The notes under the pieces are model-generated. The model saw nothing but the letters and a program-made list of their open reading frames with translations. It made no database searches and had not been told where the DNA came from. Source: JALRHH01 sp964638875 (GTDB lineage Bacteria > Patescibacteriota > Saccharimonadia > Saccharimonadales > JALRHH01). Taken from it: a stretch of DNA of 25,177 nt. The position numbers were made by a program, and so were the translations under genes. The stretch's first letter is position 1. Each line of letters starts with the position of its first letter. This document shows positions 1 through 7,997 of the stretch, in pieces. The DNA is taken from assembly GCA_964638875.1 (NCBI GenBank), contig CAZXBL010000010.1:1-25177 (forward strand). Direction: 5' to 3'.

Positions 1-1251
1 TATTAAGTTCTTACTCTCGGCAATTTCATCAGGATTCCGCCCCGTCTTGAATAGTTCCGCAAGCACTTCTTTGGCCGCAGTCGAGCTCAATTTGTTATCA
101 GCTACCATCTGAGACAATGCGATTAACTGCACATCACTGCCTTTTCTCTCTCGAGCCTCACCATCGTCATCTGTATCTGACTGCGGCTGGAGTAGCCAAA
201 ATGCCACCCGCTTGGCGTGTGACGCATCTGCGAGCTCATACACACGTCCGAGGGTCATCGCGGTCTCTGGGACGGCGATAATGTCTTCTATTACTTCTGT
301 CGTAAGTCCTATCTTAGAGAAAATCTCACGGTAATCATTCGGTAACTTGGGCATCTCTGCCTTAAACTGAGCGATTTGTTCATCAGTTAATGTTACTGGG
401 GGCAGATCTGGGTCCGGAAAGTAGCGATAATCATGCGCGTCCTCTTTGGTGCGCTGGCTGAATGTCTTCAGCGCAGTATCGTCCCAACCACGTGTTTCTT
501 GGATGATTTTATTGCCCTTTTCAAGTTCCCCAATTTGGCGATCAACTTCATATTCAATTGCTTTCTCAACAGATCGGAAACTATTAAGATTCTTAGTTTC
601 GGTCCGCGTACCCATATCGCCCGACTTACTGACACTGACATTCACATCAAAGCGCATATTGCCATAATAGAGGTTCGCATCCGATACATCTGCATATTTC
701 ATACGAAGGTATAGTTCGCGGGCAAAACCTTTAGCCTCCGCCGCGGAGTGCATATCAGGCTCGCTAACGATTTCCAGTAACGGGGTCCCGGCACGGTTGA
801 GATCAACCAAACTGTAATCACGCCCAGCTGGGTGCGTAGATTTACCCGCATCGGCTTCTAAATGAGCACGGGTGATACTGACTATTTTGGGCGTACCATC
901 TACGACAAACTCAATTTGACCACCAAGAATAATTGGTTCGTCAAACTGGGTTATCTGGTAGCCCATAGGTAAATCAGGGTAAAAGTAATGCTTTCTGTCA
1001 AACTTGCTGAACTTTTGCGGCGTAGTACCGAGGGCAAAAGCTGCCCTAGCAGCCAAAGGAACTGCTTCCGCGTTTAGCACTGGCAAAGCGCCGGGTAGAC
1101 CAAAATCAATGTGATTCACGAGTGTGTTGGGTGCCGCTGCTCGTGCATCATTATCTGCCCCGCTAAATAGTTTCGTTTTTGTTTTGAGCTGTACGTGACA
1201 CTCGATACCAATGGTAATATTGTACTGCTTGCGGAGTGACTCTGACACCAT
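1..1251 (-). CDS. gatB: Asp/Glu-tRNA amidotransferase subunit B (partial, C-terminus off window)
   Basis: GatB binds the misacylated tRNA and activates the acyl group in the GatCAB amidotransferase, so that Glu-tRNAGln or Asp-tRNAAsn can be amidated. I translated it by hand: 417 codons are visible from the ATG at 1251, and the frame is still open at position 1. The N-terminus carries the family motif IGIECHVQLKTKTKLF (usually IGLEVH.QL.T.SK.F), then GLPGALPVLN, LDLNRAGTPLLEIV-like sequence (here SLVDLNRAGTPLLEIVSEPD) and NMRFDVNVSV. All are diagnostic of GatB. The segment before GLPGALPVLN has no Cys pair. The start overlaps the stop of the upstream small gene by one base (TAATG), and GGAGACAGGGGA lies upstream as a ribosome binding site. 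It is the last visible gene of the gatC-gatA-X-gatB cluster. Confidence 0.96.
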   Translation of the reverse strand, partial: MVSESLRKQYNITIGIECHVQLKTKTKLFSGADNDARAAAPNTLVNHIDFGLPGALPVLNAEAVPLAARAAFALGTTPQKFSKFDRKHYFYPDLPMGYQITQFDEPIILGGQIEFVVDGTPKIVSITRAHLEADAGKSTHPAGRDYSLVDLNRAGTPLLEIVSEPDMHSAAEAKGFARELYLRMKYADVSDANLYYGNMRFDVNVSVSKSGDMGTRTETKNLNSFRSVEKAIEYEVDRQIGELEKGNKIIQETRGWDDTALKTFSQRTKEDAHDYRYFPDPDLPPVTLTDEQIAQFKAEMPKLPNDYREIFSKIGLTTEVIEDIIAVPETAMTLGRVYELADASHAKRVAFWLLQPQSDTDDDGEARERKGSDVQLIALSQMVADNKLSSTAAKEVLAELFKTGRNPDEIAESKNLI

Positions 1252-1703
1252 TACTTGCTATCCCCTGTCTCCGTAGCCTCTGATGGCTCCGTGGGCTTAA
1301 GTGCGCCAAGGTCTTTCAGGGCCTGGCGGAACCCTATTAACGCCGTTTTAACATCCGTCTCTTTCAGTTTCATGGCCGGGTTAGCAACTACTTTTTTTGC
1401 TAAATTATGCGCAAACCAGAGTTGATCATTATTGCTGATCATTCGCTGTGCAGAAACCATGCGCTCTCCCATTCGCTTGCCTTTAAATTTACGGCGCTTC
1501 AGCGCTTTATCCAACAACTTATCCGCGTCAGTAATAGCCTGAGGCCAAGTGTTTTTATCACGACAGTACGCTTGTAGCTCTTTCCAGTCATCTAGAAACC
1601 TATCTGACTGAAGTCTCTTAGGCGTGCGACGGTATACAACTGCCAGCACCACCAGCAGGACAAACACTCCTGCTGCTACTAGTATTGTCGTGCCGAGACT
1701 CAT
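1251..1703 (-). CDS. small membrane-anchored protein inside the gat cluster, unknown function
   Basis: This 150-aa protein is not a recognised family. Residues 5-23 form one hydrophobic helix (ILVAAGVFVLLVVLAVVY), followed by a basic stretch (RRTPKRLQ) that should keep the rest in the cytoplasm. The soluble part is charged and helical (KLLDKALKRRKFKGKRMGER) and ends in an acidic Glu/Thr-rich tail. It is locked into the gat operon: its ATG overlaps the gatA stop (ATGA, 4 bases) and its stop overlaps the gatB start by one base. The layout predicts co-translation with GatCAB. Whether it binds the amidotransferase or only shares its expression cannot be told from sequence. Confidence 0.8.
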   Translation of the reverse strand: MSLGTTILVAAGVFVLLVVLAVVYRRTPKRLQSDRFLDDWKELQAYCRDKNTWPQAITDADKLLDKALKRRKFKGKRMGERMVSAQRMISNNDQLWFAHNLAKKVVANPAMKLKETDVKTALIGFRQALKDLGALKPTEPSEATETGDSK

Positions 1704-3118
1704 AGTGTTGCCTCTACTCCCCTTCCGAATGATAATAGCTCACGGTCTGCGCGCTGTTGTGCGATAATCTGGAATCCCACTGGCAAATTATCAACTTCCC
1801 CAACAGGGATGCTAATCGCTGGCACACCCGCCAGGTTTACTGCAACAGTCATAATGTCTGTTAGATACATCTTTAGCGGGTCATCTGTGTTTTCACCAAT
1901 TTTAAACGCAACGTCAGGCGCTGTTGGGCCAATCAAGAAATCGTGAGTTTCGAAAGCTTTGTCAAACTCTTTCGTTAGCTTAGTCCTAACTGTTTGAGCT
2001 TTTTTGTAGTATGCGTCGTAGTAGCCGCTACTCAGTACATAGGTGCCAATCATAATACGTCGTTTGGCTTCTTTGCCGAAACCTAGTTCGCGGCTGCCTG
2101 TGTAGCTATCATCTAGATCAGCTGGGTCTGGCTTACTGAAACCGTAGCGTTGCCCATCATAGCGGCTTAGGTTGCTACTGACCTCAGCAGGGCAAATGAT
2201 GTAATATACCGCAAGAGCCAAAGGTAGGGATGGTAGGCTGACTTCTGAAACTTCCGCACCTGCTACTTTTAGTTTCTCGATAGTTGTCTCAATTTGAGCT
2301 TTGACTTCAGGACTGAGTCCCTCGTCCATGTATTCTTTGATGACTCCGACTTTTTTGCCAGTGAGCTGAGCATCTGCAGGCAGGTAGCTTTGTTCATCAC
2401 GTGGGATGGTCGTGCTATCCAGGTCATCTTGACCACTCATTACATCAAGTACTACTGCAGCGTCCTCGACTGTCATAGTGAGTGGACCTATCACATCAGT
2501 ACTGCTTGCCATGGCCACCACCCCGCTACGGCTTACGAGACCATAAGTTGGTTTGTAGCCTACTGCCCCTGTAAAACTAGCTGGCAAACGTATAGAGCCA
2601 CCTGTGTCTGTACCGAGAGCGAACGGAGCCAGTTCTAATACAACCGCTGCTGCAGAACCACCGGAAGAGCCGCCCGGCACGCGTGTTTCATCATGGGGGT
2701 TCTTGGTCGTGAAAAAGTCTGAGTTTTCTGTGCTACTACCATGAGCAAATGCATCCAGATTTGCTTTAGCAACACAGATTGCACCCTCTGCCTCTAGTTT
2801 CTCAATGGCTGTTGATTGGTAGGGTGCCTCGAAACCTCGTAGGATGTTGCTGGCAGCTGTTGTCTCGGCGCCAAATACCAGGAAATTGTCTTTAGCGATA
2901 AACGGAACACCGGCCAATCTTCCGACTTGCTCACCTTTCGCGACTCGCGCATCTATTTCAGATGCGCGCTCTCTAGCTCTTCGATCGGTGACTGCAATAA
3001 CTGAATTAAAAGATTTTTTTTCTGTTATTGCCTTAAGTGATTGTTCAATGAGGTCTGCGGCTTTAACTTTGCCCGCCTGCACATCAGCAACAATGTCTTT
3101 AATAGGCGCCCAGGACAT
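1700..3118 (-). CDS. gatA: Asp/Glu-tRNA amidotransferase subunit A (amidase)
   Basis: GatA hydrolyses glutamine and passes ammonia to GatB for tRNA-dependent amidation. The 472-aa protein has the amidase-signature layout. The catalytic Lys is K76 in FIAKDNF, the cis-Ser lies in PGGSSGGSAAAV (S151 or S152), and the nucleophile is S175 in DTGGSIRLPAS. GSSTENS near residue 128 is also typical. The length is normal for GatA (about 480). The ATG at 3118 shares one base with the gatC stop, and the gene ends in TGA overlapping the next start. The complex allows Gln-tRNA, and possibly Asn-tRNA, synthesis without a dedicated synthetase, as usual in reduced bacteria. Confidence 0.98.
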   Translation of the reverse strand: MSWAPIKDIVADVQAGKVKAADLIEQSLKAITEKKSFNSVIAVTDRRARERASEIDARVAKGEQVGRLAGVPFIAKDNFLVFGAETTAASNILRGFEAPYQSTAIEKLEAEGAICVAKANLDAFAHGSSTENSDFFTTKNPHDETRVPGGSSGGSAAAVVLELAPFALGTDTGGSIRLPASFTGAVGYKPTYGLVSRSGVVAMASSTDVIGPLTMTVEDAAVVLDVMSGQDDLDSTTIPRDEQSYLPADAQLTGKKVGVIKEYMDEGLSPEVKAQIETTIEKLKVAGAEVSEVSLPSLPLALAVYYIICPAEVSSNLSRYDGQRYGFSKPDPADLDDSYTGSRELGFGKEAKRRIMIGTYVLSSGYYDAYYKKAQTVRTKLTKEFDKAFETHDFLIGPTAPDVAFKIGENTDDPLKMYLTDIMTVAVNLAGVPAISIPVGEVDNLPVGFQIIAQQRADRELLSFGRGVEATL

Positions 3119-3411
3119 TAACCGATCATCCTTTTGACTTTTATCAGATCACCCTCTGCCATCGGCACGTTCTTTATCAAATCACTTGTTTGGTAGCCAT
3201 AATCCTTGACCACATCTTGCCTTGTCACATTAGTGAGCCCAGTCACCTGGCTTGTCGGCTCAAGCCCATCAACATCAACGTCTGACAGCTGTTCAACGTA
3301 GCGAAGAATAGCATTCAGCTCACCAGCAAACTCGTCAACTTCGGCGTCAGTTAAGCCAAGCCGTGAGAGCTGAGCCAACTTTAATATGTCTTCGCGAGTT
3401 AATTGAGCCAT
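3118..3411 (-). CDS. gatC: Asp/Glu-tRNA amidotransferase subunit C
   Basis: GatC is the small chaperone subunit that wraps around the GatA-GatB interface. The 97-aa product shows the family pattern: an N-terminal helix (LTREDILKLAQLSRLGL), then ELNAILRYVEQLSDVDVDGLEPTSQV, matching the usual L..IL.yv..L...D..g..p. It is first in the cluster, and its stop overlaps the gatA start by one base. No Shine-Dalgarno sequence is visible before the ATG. Instead an extended -10 box lies 8 nt upstream, so this gene may be read from a leaderless mRNA. An upstream ATG five bases earlier is out of frame. Confidence 0.95.
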   Translation of the reverse strand: MAQLTREDILKLAQLSRLGLTDAEVDEFAGELNAILRYVEQLSDVDVDGLEPTSQVTGLTNVTRQDVVKDYGYQTSDLIKNVPMAEGDLIKVKRMIG

Positions 3412-3419
3412 TTCATAAT

Positions 3420-3428
3420 AGTATATCA
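3420..3428 (-). promoter_or_regulatory. extended -10 promoter for gatC (candidate leaderless start)
   Basis: The minus strand reads TGATATACT, an extended -10 element (TGN plus TATACT). The hexamer ends 8 nt before the gatC ATG, so initiation about 7 nt downstream would start the mRNA at or next to the start codon. No good -35 was found, which is acceptable for an extended -10. Confidence 0.5.
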
Positions 3429-3521
3429 GCTAATGGTCATCGATTTCTAGAGGTGAAAGATTTAATTTATACCTGACAAGATATATGTTAGATATTTTAC
3501 AGACTGCTTATGTTTTTTCTA

Positions 3522-3549
3522 TTTACAACCACAGAAAAAGGCATATGAT
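3522..3549 (+). promoter_or_regulatory. sigma70-type promoter for the hydrolase-like gene
   Basis: TTTACA (3522-3527), a 16-nt spacer and TATGAT (3544-3549) give a well-spaced promoter. Initiation is expected near 3556, leaving a leader of about 26 nt before the ATG at 3582. Confidence 0.6.
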
Positions 3550-3581
3550 GAGGATAGTAACTTTTGTAAAAGTGAGTAGTC

Positions 3582-4670
3582 ATGAGCTTGGCATCTGAAC
3601 AACTTCCAGAAAATGTACTAAACTTTCCTGCATCTGTTGAGTATCATGTGACTAAGCGCGAACCTTATCGAAATTTCGAGACAACTGAAACTGGTGGAAC
3701 AATCTATAGCGAGTTGGTACATTTTGAAAGTGAGCCTGGTCGTTTAGTAGTTCGCGAAGCAACTATTACTGAACCAAACGGTAATTTAGTTGATGTCATG
3801 CCGTTCCCGGTTGTTGAAACAGACCCTTGGACCACTGGAGCCCTTGGATTAAATCGTGACAAGATTCGTCACTACACAGATATGGGCTTTCCGGTGATAT
3901 GGCTACACCATGCCGGTAAAGAATCACCTGTAGTTAAAGACAAAAGTACTAGTCGTAGCGCGGGTCAAATGCATGCATTACTTAACGACTTAGCACCACA
4001 TCACGATGCTGATTTATCACAGGTTGTACTTCGTGGGTATTCGCGTGGCAACATGACAGGTGAGAAATTCATTGCTGGTGCAGCTAAGTATAGTCGTACC
4101 GTGCCTGCAAGTGATATGGATGCCGTATGTTTTACGCGAGACATGACATCAGTTGAGAAAATTGAAGCGGTTGTTCGCCAGCTCCCTGCGGAGGCATCAG
4201 GGCTTGGGAGGCTGGTTGTAGCGCTTGCCGGGCGAGCCATCAACGAACGCAACCCCGGTCTACTTCTAGAGTATGCACAAACTCTCGACTTGCACCCAAA
4301 AAATGTTGCCCAAGAATTTATGTGGGCGCATGCCCTTATCAATGCGAATGTTGGTAAATCAATTGACTCCCTACCCGATAATACTGTTGGAGTGCGGACA
4401 ATCTTTACCAAAGATTACATGTCACAGCGTCATGAAAGTGAACGTTTGTACTCCCGTCTTCCTGGTATCCAAGTCCTCATTGAACGAGGGCCGCACGTAG
4501 CAGGCGCCTATCCCTCTTATCTTGCGAAGTCACTAGGCAGACTTGCCAATATCCGGGATTATATTCAGGAAAACAACATGTCTTTATATGGCATCACTAG
4601 TGGTGACATTTCGCCAGCACCAGCAACGGCAGCAGAAAAGAGCAAGCGACGCTGGGGCCTTATAGCTTAG
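3582..4670 (+). CDS. alpha/beta-hydrolase-like protein, orphan
   Basis: The 362-aa protein is probably a serine hydrolase of the alpha/beta-hydrolase fold; the substrate is unknown. The nucleophile elbow is GYSRG (residues 152-156, Ser154) after a hydrophobic strand (LSQVVLR). An oxyanion-type segment WLHHAG lies at 107-112. A late aspartate (D278 in IFTKDYM) and histidine (H305 in ERGPHV) sit at the spacing expected for the acid and base of a triad. There is no signal peptide or membrane segment, so it is likely cytoplasmic. It stands alone on the plus strand behind its own promoter, with only a weak ribosome site (AGTGAG). Its last 11 bases overlap the 3' end of uvrB tail to tail. The fold call rests on motif spacing only. 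Confidence 0.65.
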   Translation: MSLASEQLPENVLNFPASVEYHVTKREPYRNFETTETGGTIYSELVHFESEPGRLVVREATITEPNGNLVDVMPFPVVETDPWTTGALGLNRDKIRHYTDMGFPVIWLHHAGKESPVVKDKSTSRSAGQMHALLNDLAPHHDADLSQVVLRGYSRGNMTGEKFIAGAAKYSRTVPASDMDAVCFTRDMTSVEKIEAVVRQLPAEASGLGRLVVALAGRAINERNPGLLLEYAQTLDLHPKNVAQEFMWAHALINANVGKSIDSLPDNTVGVRTIFTKDYMSQRHESERLYSRLPGIQVLIERGPHVAGAYPSYLAKSLGRLANIRDYIQENNMSLYGITSGDISPAPATAAEKSKRRWGLIA

Positions 4671-6624
4671 ATTTAATATCTTCAATGATATCGCGGAGTT
4701 CAGCAGCTTTTTCAAATTCTAGGTTAGCTGCTGCGAGATCCATTTGTCCTGATAAATCTTTATTTAGATGTTTGTACTCATCCTTTGGAATTTTATTGAG
4801 GTTGAGTTTTGCTGTTTTTGCTTCCAGTGGTAAATCGGGGCGCATACCCTTTTCTATAGATCGATTTATCCCCATTGGGGTGATGCCGTGTTTCTTATTG
4901 TGGTCTTCCTGGATTTTGCGGCGACGAGTTGTTTCATCTAGGGTTGCTTGCATACTCCTAGTCACACGATCTGCGTACATGATCACTCGCCCCGTTTCAT
5001 GACGAGCAGCGCGGCCAACCGTTTGGATAAGTGCTTGCTCGCTGCGCAGGAAGCCTTCTTTATCAGCATCCAAGATTGCGACCAGACTAACCTCAGGAAG
5101 GTCCAACCCTTCACGGAGCAGATTTATACCAACCACAACATCGTAGGTTCCGAGTCGTAGATCACGTAGAATGTCCGTGCGATCCAAAGTGTCAACGTCA
5201 CTGTGTAGGTAGGCACCTTTGATATTCAGGTCTTTTAGGTAGTCGGTCAGGTCCTCTGACATGCGCTTAGTCAAAGTCGTAACGAGTACACGCTGGTGTT
5301 TCGCAACGGTATCACGGATTTCGGCAAGTAAGTCGTCTATCTGGCCTTCTACTGGACGAATAGTTATCGGTGGGTCAAGTAGACCAGTTGGGCGGATAAC
5401 CTGCTGTGCGGGCTCAGGGCTGCGTGACAGCTCATATTCAGCTGGCGTAGCCGAGACATATATCGCTTGATTCACATGTTTTTCAAATTCAGTAAATGTT
5501 AGTGGGCGGTTATCAAGCGCACTTGGTAAACGAAAGCCATGCTCTACCAGCACTTCTTTTCGTGCCCGGTCTCCGTTGTACATACCGCGGATCTGCGGCA
5601 CCGTCATGTGCGATTCATCCACGAGTAGCAGGTAGTCATCGGGGAAGTAGTCCATTAGAGTTGCTGGTTGTTCACCTGGCTCACGGTTTGTCAGATAACG
5701 GCTGTAGTTTTCAATCCCCTTCACGAAGCCTGTTTCTTCTAACATTTCTAGATCAAATCGTGTTCGTTGACCAAGACGTTGCGCCTCCAGTAGTTTATTC
5801 TGTTTGTTAAACTCCGCTAAGCGTTGATCAAGTTCATTCTCTATCTGTCCGAGTGCAACCTTCAGCTTTTGCTGTGGCGTTACGTAGTGGCTACTTGGGA
5901 AAACTCTAAGTTCCTCAAGGTTTTCTATAATTTCACCTGTAAGTGGGTCAATCTTGGTAATCCTATCTATTTCATCACCAAAAAATTCAATACGATAGGC
6001 GACTTCTTCGCTTGCCGGGAAAACATCAACAACGTCGCCTCTTACACGGAAAGTACTGCGATGGAAATCTATGTCGTTGCGTTGATACTGGATATCTGTT
6101 AACTGACGCAGGAACTTGTCGCGCACCCGACGTTCTCCCACTGTTGCGACGACTGCCATATCACCATAATCCTCGACTGACCCGATACCGTATATACAGC
6201 TCACACTTGCCACAATAATTACATCTTTGCGCGTTAATAGTGCATCCGTGGCAGCATGGCGCAGACGGTCAATTTCCTCGTTAATTTGGCTATCTTTTTC
6301 AATATAAGTATCGGATCGGGCTATGTATGCCTCTGGCTGATAATAATCAAAGTAACTAACAAAATAGTGGACGGCATTATCTGGAAAGAAGTTTTTAAAC
6401 TCGTTGTACAGTTGCGCTGCAAGCGTTTTGTTGTGGCTCAATATTAATGTTGGGCGCTGTACGTTCTGAATAACGTTCGCCATAGTGAAGGTTTTACCCG
6501 ACCCAGTCACGCCGAGTAGCGTTTGTTCTTTTTCACCGGCCAATATCCCCTCTGTCAGCTGCTTGATAGCTGTCGGCTGGTCACCAGTAGGCTTGTAATC
6601 AGACTTAAGATAAAACTTGGTCAT
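4660..6624 (-). CDS. uvrB: excinuclease ABC subunit B
   Basis: UvrB is the damage-verifying helicase-like subunit of nucleotide excision repair, working with UvrA and UvrC. The 654-aa product has Walker A GVTGSGKT (38-45), the beta-hairpin region FDYYQPEAY (92-100), the Walker B type box VDESH (336-340), helicase motif VI QTVGRAARH and a C-terminal UVR domain (LEFEKAAELRDII) that binds UvrC. The length is normal. The gene sits 27 nt after a pilin-like gene but has its own promoter, whose -10 box ends 6 nt before the ATG. Only AGG touches the start codon, so a leaderless transcript is plausible. The 3' end overlaps the convergent hydrolase gene. Confidence 0.98.
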   Translation of the reverse strand: MTKFYLKSDYKPTGDQPTAIKQLTEGILAGEKEQTLLGVTGSGKTFTMANVIQNVQRPTLILSHNKTLAAQLYNEFKNFFPDNAVHYFVSYFDYYQPEAYIARSDTYIEKDSQINEEIDRLRHAATDALLTRKDVIIVASVSCIYGIGSVEDYGDMAVVATVGERRVRDKFLRQLTDIQYQRNDIDFHRSTFRVRGDVVDVFPASEEVAYRIEFFGDEIDRITKIDPLTGEIIENLEELRVFPSSHYVTPQQKLKVALGQIENELDQRLAEFNKQNKLLEAQRLGQRTRFDLEMLEETGFVKGIENYSRYLTNREPGEQPATLMDYFPDDYLLLVDESHMTVPQIRGMYNGDRARKEVLVEHGFRLPSALDNRPLTFTEFEKHVNQAIYVSATPAEYELSRSPEPAQQVIRPTGLLDPPITIRPVEGQIDDLLAEIRDTVAKHQRVLVTTLTKRMSEDLTDYLKDLNIKGAYLHSDVDTLDRTDILRDLRLGTYDVVVGINLLREGLDLPEVSLVAILDADKEGFLRSEQALIQTVGRAARHETGRVIMYADRVTRSMQATLDETTRRRKIQEDHNKKHGITPMGINRSIEKGMRPDLPLEAKTAKLNLNKIPKDEYKHLNKDLSGQMDLAAANLEFEKAAELRDIIEDIKSKL

Positions 6625-6630
6625 CCTAAT

Positions 6631-6659
6631 ATTGTACCAAGTTTAATAAAACTAGTTAA
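6631..6659 (-). promoter_or_regulatory. uvrB promoter, candidate leaderless
   Basis: On the minus strand TTAACT (6654-6659), a 17-nt spacer and TACAAT (6631-6636) form a good sigma70-like promoter. The -10 hexamer is separated from the ATG by only ATTAGG, so transcription should begin at about the A of ATG. The -35 overlaps the stop codon of the upstream gene. Confidence 0.6.
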
Positions 6660-7398
6660 AGTGAACTGTGGTTAGCACTTTTTCAATAATCTCGTGGTGG
6701 TCCGTATCGCCTGGCTGATAGGTGTATGAAGCCGTTATTACTTCTTTAGCATTATTGCGGATGACATAGGTATATTCCGTATCGCCATTGCCAGCTCCCA
6801 GACCTTCCTCAGCGTAACCGCTAATAACCCAGTAATACTTTTCAACCTCGAGGCCGTCTTTGGTTTTAAGGGAAGTCTGTTTCTTTCCAGGAGTCACAAT
6901 TTGCTCCAGATTTTGAGTCGCGTAGTTCAGAAAGAAGCCAGATGCTCCGTCTCTTCCACCTGGGAAAGGGTTAACTATCGCCTTGGTGCCTGGCTTGTGT
7001 GCAAGATGGTCGTTACTAAACGTATTGAAGCCTTGACCGTAGTATGAGTCTTCGACGATCCAACCGTCGGCTACCCGAACGGTAAATGGGTTGTCTTTTG
7101 CAGTGTAGACCAGCCAGTTAGCGGTGTCGTCCTTGATTGGCTGCGGGTTACCCGACCTTTCATTGATGTATGTTTTGCCATTGGCGCTACATTGTTCGGG
7201 ATATGATTCCATGACCGGGTTACCCGCGGCCACACATTTATCAAAACTATCTATACCAGCACTAGTGTTAATAGACTTACTGTCTTTCTTCTGGCGATCG
7301 TAGACCAGCCATCCACTTACACCGAGCAAGGCAATAACCACTATGATGAGTGCTATCATCACTGGGCTGAATCCAGATTCGTTTGTGCGGGCTTTCAT
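6652..7398 (-). CDS. exported protein with pilin-like N-terminus and two-Cys domain
   Basis: The 248-aa protein starts with a short charged leader, then G9-F10 and a long hydrophobic helix (MIALIIVVIALLGVSGW, about 14-30). This resembles a type IV prepilin site (G|F) but lacks the usual Glu5. It may be a pseudopilin-like subunit or simply membrane-anchored and displayed outside. Residues 54-80 hold a Cys pair (C55, C70) within KCVAAGNPVMESYPEQC, a segment I associate with exported proteins of Patescibacteria, though its function is unknown to me. The remaining 160 residues look like a beta-rich extracellular domain. A ribosome site (AAAGGATAAAG) precedes the ATG. It lies between a LOG-like gene and uvrB on the same strand. 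Confidence 0.7.
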   Translation of the reverse strand: MKARTNESGFSPVMIALIIVVIALLGVSGWLVYDRQKKDSKSINTSAGIDSFDKCVAAGNPVMESYPEQCSANGKTYINERSGNPQPIKDDTANWLVYTAKDNPFTVRVADGWIVEDSYYGQGFNTFSNDHLAHKPGTKAIVNPFPGGRDGASGFFLNYATQNLEQIVTPGKKQTSLKTKDGLEVEKYYWVISGYAEEGLGAGNGDTEYTYVIRNNAKEVITASYTYQPGDTDHHEIIEKVLTTVHFN

Positions 7399-7433
7399 GG
7401 CTTTATCCTTTTGCTAATGAGACTAACTATATA

Positions 7434-7997
7434 TTACTTGAAGATTGCTTTGTAACGCTTGTGTTTTTCGTCTAAGAGCGCTGTGAGTTTTTTGACGAGA
7501 TCTTCGGCATTATCGCTGAAAATAACATTCTTGCTCCTGGACTCGCCGGCTGCGTGAAGGATATCCATAATTTCGGTACTGATACCACCCGCTCCCTGCA
7601 TGAATGCGATAGGGGTATCAGTTTCCATCGCAATAGTAAATTCATGGAGTGTGCCGAGCCTTCCACCGATACTAATAACTGCATCACTGGAATTGATCAA
7701 TAAACTGTCACGTCCCACATAATGCAGCCCAGAGTATAGAATTGCATCGTATGCTTTGGTAGGTAGCCGATATTTAAGCACGTGTTCAATCTTACTGGTT
7801 GCGGGACTGATACCGAGACTCATATGCCCGCCAGTTGCTTTGTAAGCTTCTGCTGAATAATTAGGCAGTCCTACGGTCGCCCCTGTTAGTAGACTGTGTT
7901 TCGCCTTGGCAAGCGCGACCCCGATCTCAACTGCGAGTTCCTTCCCTTCTTCAACACTTTTGCCCTTTGCGGCACCTGAAACACAGATTTGGTACAT
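7434..7997 (-). CDS. LOG/SLOG-family Rossmann-fold nucleotide-binding protein
   Basis: The 187-aa product matches the TIGR00725-like branch of the lysine-decarboxylase-like (LOG/SLOG) superfamily. An N-terminal strand (YQICVSGAA) is followed by TGATVGLPNYSAEAY (38-52) and the signature GGRLGTLHE (111-119), a variant of PGGxGTxxE. Relatives bind or cleave nucleotides or nucleotide-derived signals, such as cytokinin nucleotide phosphoribohydrolase, but the substrate of this branch is not established. Its ATG directly abuts the stop of the preceding 417-aa gene (TAAATG), with GGAGAC upstream as ribosome site, which implies translational coupling. Confidence 0.8.
   Translation of the reverse strand: MYQICVSGAAKGKSVEEGKELAVEIGVALAKAKHSLLTGATVGLPNYSAEAYKATGGHMSLGISPATSKIEHVLKYRLPTKAYDAILYSGLHYVGRDSLLINSSDAVISIGGRLGTLHEFTIAMETDTPIAFMQGAGGISTEIMDILHAAGESRSKNVIFSDNAEDLVKKLTALLDEKHKRYKAIFK

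Noticed and set aside
2993..3031. Inverted repeat GCAATAACTGA / TCTGTTATTGC with a T-run in gatA
   Set aside because: It lies in well-conserved gatA coding sequence, has one mismatch, and the T-run is in the loop rather than after the stem, so it is not a terminator.
3511..3540. TTTTTTCT ... AGAAAAA inverted repeat around the hydrolase promoter
   Set aside because: Simple A/T tracts in an AT-rich promoter region; chance pairing is likely.
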